NCBI GenBank assembly: GCA_937864265.1
Contig: CALMIR010000143.1
Span: 1-64,000 of the forward strand
Direction: 5' to 3'
From: an uncultured Saprospirales bacterium
Lineage (GTDB): Bacteria; Bacteroidota; Bacteroidia; Chitinophagales; Saprospiraceae
Length of the DNA: 64,000 nucleotides
The position numbers and the translations under genes were made by a program. The notes under the pieces are model-generated. The model did not search any database. It was given only the letters and a program-made list of their open reading frames with translations, and was not told the origin of the DNA. Below, in pieces: positions 63,859 to 64,000 of the stretch. The first letter of the stretch is position 1, and each line of letters starts with the position of its first letter.

Positions 63859-64000
63859 ATGGTCATGTCAGCCACACTAAAAGCACCTAACAATACGAGG
63901 TCAAGTCGGATCGCCGACATCCTCCACAACATTCGCCGACAAGCCTTTATCGGACGTGAAATGGAAATCGAATTTTTCCAGTCCATGGTTTTATCCCCAC
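63859..64000 (+). CDS. partial ATP-binding (AAA/STAND-type) protein, 5' end only
   Basis: About 47 codons are visible from ATG 63859 (or 63865): MVMSATLKAPNNTRSSRIAD, then ILHNIRRQAFIGREMEIEFF and QSMVLSP. The FIGRExExxFF pattern just after a short basic leader is the usual opening of an AAA_16 or STAND ATPase module, just before the P-loop, as in large LuxR-type regulators. The P-loop itself is beyond the window. It is divergent from the histidine-kinase gene, with a shared ~150-bp control region. Confidence 0.65.
   Translation, partial: MVMSATLKAPNNTRSSRIADILHNIRRQAFIGREMEIEFFQSMVLSP

Overview
The window is a chromosomal segment of a Bacteroidota member, most likely a Saprospiria-type environmental bacterium. 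Evidence: secreted proteins ending in type IX secretion (T9SS) sorting domains of both type A and type B, a giant SprB-repeat surface protein, many lipoproteins with a cysteine directly after the signal peptide, Bacteroidota-style promoters (TTTG, about 19-21 bp, TAnnTTTG), an Na+-translocating NADH:quinone reductase operon and a Bacteroidota-type arabinose regulator. The assignment below phylum is inference. I found no rRNA, tRNA, CRISPR array, prophage or complete insertion sequence.

Layout. 0-9.8 kb: a partial lipoprotein, a putative zinc-peptidase lipoprotein broken by a frameshift, and a 2304-residue SprB-repeat surface protein. 9.9-21.6 kb: an Lrp-type regulator divergent from a gamma-family PLP enzyme, then a Uma2 nuclease-like protein, a MATE exporter, pdxA, ksgA/rsmA, a dockerin-like T9SS protein, an unknown helical protein, an AAA/PD-(D/E)XK protein and a class IV aminotransferase. 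21.8-31.7 kb: an SdiA-regulated-like lipoprotein, an LpxH-like phosphoesterase, a BNR-propeller T9SS protein, a secreted phosphatase/phosphodiesterase, a second AAA/nuclease-like protein, and two consecutive genes interrupted by in-frame stops. 31.8-39 kb: two MoxR-type ATPases, a VanX-like dipeptidase, a GT39/GT2 pair, adk and a CoA-type Nudix hydrolase. 39.1-45.7 kb: nqrABCDEF with a candidate operator, a promoter and a strong terminator. 46-49.5 kb: two T9SS proteins and an AraC regulator. 49.7-61.6 kb: an L-arabinose regulon with a divergent Nudix-like AraR, GH51 and GH127 arabinofuranosidases, araB, araD, araA, a mutarotase and a sodium/sugar symporter. 61.7-64 kb: a TPR histidine kinase and the start of an ATP-binding protein.

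How the genes work together. The arabinose cluster is a complete route. Exported GH51 and GH127 enzymes release alpha- and beta-linked L-arabinofuranose, the lipoprotein mutarotase equilibrates the anomers, the symporter imports the sugar, and AraA, AraB and AraD convert it to D-xylulose 5-phosphate. AraR probably represses the operon through an inverted repeat that overlaps the predicted transcription start. The nqr operon supplies a sodium gradient that the symporter and the MATE exporter could use.

The most notable non-coding signal is a family of three dispersed palindromes of about 105-125 bp, in which stem bases differ between copies in a compensatory way. A second palindrome family has two members. 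Together with other strong hairpins, these lie directly 3' of stop codons at eight places. Other points of interest are an NqrA with an N-terminal membrane-anchor extension and several broken genes. Nothing in the window is clearly a new multi-gene system.
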